Part shown: in pieces, positions 12,491 through 13,990 of the stretch
Numbering within the stretch: the first letter of the stretch is position 1
Layout: each line of letters begins with the position of its first letter
Assembly: GCA_902496345.1 (NCBI GenBank)
Contig: CABVAP010000057.1
Span: forward strand, 1 to 13,990
From: an uncultured Eubacteriales bacterium
GTDB lineage: Bacteria > Bacillota > Clostridia > Lachnospirales > CAG-274
Length of the DNA: 13,990 bases
Direction of reading: 5' to 3'
The notes under the pieces: model-generated
Told to the model about the DNA's origin: nothing
Seen by the model: only the letters and a program-made list of their open reading frames with translations
The model's database searches: none
Made by a program: the position numbers and the translations under genes

Positions 12491-13239
12491 TCATTCATAA
12501 GAAAACCGATAAAGACGGTACAAGAACCGTCTTTATTTACGTCTATTTGAACTAAGTCTTTGACAACGGTTTTTGTTTCGGAGGCTAGATTTTCTATGTC
12601 GTATTTTAATTTCTTAATAATATCATCTTTTTTTATTTTTGAGGTATTATTTTCAAAGGAATTTATTATAGTTTTTAATTCTTGTTGGCGCGTCTTTAAC
12701 AAGTTAAGCTCATTTTGTAGTTCATCAAAAATAATTCCGTTCATAATGCTTTTTACAATGTTATTAATTTTTCTTTCAACTTCTGCTAATTCTGCTTTTT
12801 CTTTTTTTAAGTCAGTGGCTGAATTTAGCTGAGATAGAATTTCGTCAGCACATTCATTAAAATCTAAATTTGATAAATAGTCTTTTAAAGATGCCACAAC
12901 AAAAGTTTCTAATTCGTTTGCATTTATGTTTTTTGCATCGCAAGAGTGAGTTCTGTATTTATTTCCACACACGTAATATCTTGTTTCATAACCAGCTTTT
13001 GAAGTTGAACATTTTCCAATATAGGAAGCTCCACAAGAGCTACATTTTATTAAACCACTTAATAAATATTCTCTCTTTGCTTTGTTTGAACCGTTTCTTT
13101 TATTATTTTTCATTCTCATTTGGACCCTTTCGTATGTGTTATCGTCAATAATTCGTGGAATTGCATTTTCTATTCGTATGCAATTAGGATTTGACTTTCC
13201 TCCTGCCCATTTACGCATATATTTATATTGTTTCTTATT
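12472..13239 (-). pseudogene. Large serine recombinase, C-terminal part, downstream of an in-frame TGA
   Basis: This continues, in the same frame, from the catalytic half at 13240-13920. The first codons read NKKQYKYMRKWAGG and complete the recombinase domain. A zinc ribbon follows (LIKCSSCGASY, then YYVCGNKYRTHSCDA), then a long coiled-coil region, and the end GSRI is encoded by the antisense of the tRNA fragment. An ATG at 13218 has no ribosome binding site, so separate translation is unlikely. The stop TGA (13242-13240) replaces what is normally a Trp codon in the motif GVYTWNK. A 9-bp perfect dyad, AAAGACGGT (12511-12519) and ACCGTCTTT (12526-12534), lies in the last codons. Confidence 0.85.
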
Positions 13240-13920
13240 TCAAGTATAAACCCCTATGTATCTTTCGTTATTTAGTATAGATTTAAGAGAACTTTTGCCT
13301 ATAACCTGTCCTCTTTTTCCTGTTAAGCCGTTTAGCTTATCAATTATGTAGTCATAGCTTTTTCCATCTGCATAAAGCTTATAAATCAAGCGTACATAAT
13401 CAGCTTCTATTTCATTGATGATATATTTTCCGTCAACTATATCATAACCAAGTGGAGGATAGCCACCACAAAACAGCCCCTTCTTTGCTCTTTCATTTGT
13501 TCCGTCTATTGATTTTTTTCTTATATCAAGTACTTGATGTTGTCCCAAACCAACGCTTATTAATTCTGTTAGAAATGCGTTAGGGTCGCTTATATCGCCC
13601 AATTGTTGGCTTGTTGATATGATTTGTATATTAAGTATTTTCATATTTTTTCTAAACTCAAGCCAGTCAACAACATCTCTTGAACCTCTTGATATATCAT
13701 AGATAACGACAGCTTCAAATTCTTTTCGCTGTGCTGCTTTCAACATATTTTGAAATCCAACTCTGTTTGTATTGGTTCCGGAGCAAGCTTCATCAGTATA
13801 TACATTGGTTAAGTTTATATTGTGGTTTTGACAGTATTCAGTGATTTTTGAAAGCTGATAAGCTATACTGTTTTCTGTTTGCTTATCAGTACTATATCGT
13901 GCGTATGCTACAGCATTCAT
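13240..13920 (-). CDS. Large serine recombinase, N-terminal catalytic part
   Basis: This 226-residue part holds the resolvase domain (ARYSTDKQ with nucleophile S10, and VVIYDISRGSRD at 71-82 with R78 and R81) and the start of the recombinase domain (FCGGYPPLGYD, then KSILNNERYIGVYT). The ATG has TAGGAGGA 7 bases upstream. Translation should stop at TGA 13242-13240. The whole gene would be about 480 codons, normal for recombinases of the TnpX/CcrA-type group that insert and excise mobile elements. The isolated N-terminal part would lack zinc ribbon and coiled coil and is unlikely to integrate DNA. Confidence 0.88.
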   Translation of the reverse strand: MNAVAYARYSTDKQTENSIAYQLSKITEYCQNHNINLTNVYTDEACSGTNTNRVGFQNMLKAAQRKEFEAVVIYDISRGSRDVVDWLEFRKNMKILNIQIISTSQQLGDISDPNAFLTELISVGLGQHQVLDIRKKSIDGTNERAKKGLFCGGYPPLGYDIVDGKYIINEIEADYVRLIYKLYADGKSYDYIIDKLNGLTGKRGQVIGKSSLKSILNNERYIGVYT

Positions 13921-13990
13921 TTTCGATTCCTCCTATACGTCAATCTAATTTTGAAATATTTATGAAATAAACAACTATAAATAAACAAAA

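Noticed and set aside
12560..13151. + strand frames opposite the recombinase
   Set aside because: Antisense to a gene with zinc-ribbon and coiled-coil features.
13240..13242. TGA read as tryptophan through a variant genetic code
   Set aside because: TGA is the natural stop of other genes here (ends at 8608, 9025 and 11350), and no other gene has an internal TGA at a Trp position. A point mutation is simpler.

Overview
The window looks like an accessory island from a low-GC Firmicute, probably a gut-type Clostridium or Ruminococcus relative. The DNA is very AT-rich and most genes have strong AGGAGG-type ribosome binding sites. The mobile elements (IS21, ISL3, a large serine recombinase) and the small zeta-like toxin fit that group. 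TGA ends several genes, so the code appears standard. The assignment rests on style, not on a marker gene.

Layout. Positions 1-1887 hold an IS21-family element (istB cut by the window edge, istA), inserted into an ISL3-family transposase gene whose 5' part survives at 1888-2441. Positions 2442-9025 carry cargo on the + strand. It starts with an RNase J-like metallo-beta-lactamase nuclease and a possible winged-helix protein, ending in a clear terminator. Next come three related leucine-rich-repeat proteins without signal peptides (the third is decayed), a protein with a PD-(D/E)XK nuclease signature, and a small membrane protein. An ADP-ribosylglycohydrolase gene (9343-10365) sits between two copies of a short inverted-repeat element. 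Positions 10423-11043 are a second, broken ISL3 copy in the same orientation as the first, carrying another copy of the short element. Then come a truncated TOPRIM-like gene, an antitoxin/zeta-like toxin pair, a 42-nt 3' fragment of initiator tRNA-fMet, and a convergent large serine recombinase gene broken by one in-frame TGA.

How it fits together. The island appears built by accretion. The two ISL3 copies lie in direct orientation and bracket about 8 kb of cargo. The 162-bp element (ends GGAA...TTCC, targets matching YTAR, hence probably a non-autonomous IS5-group derivative) occurs twice in full and once as a 53-bp internally deleted form. Comparing the two ISL3 copies shows that one insertion sits on a 42-bp deletion between two pre-existing TTAA sites, which suggests recombination between neighbouring copies. 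The tRNA fragment beside the recombinase marks an attachment-type junction, probably between two elements that used the same tRNA.

The best candidates for undescribed biology are the nuclease/winged-helix pair with its possible switchable leader, the cytoplasmic LRR family with a shared N-terminal module beside the nuclease-like protein, and the antitoxin, which I do not recognise. No known defence system is complete here, and functional links among these genes are inference from proximity.
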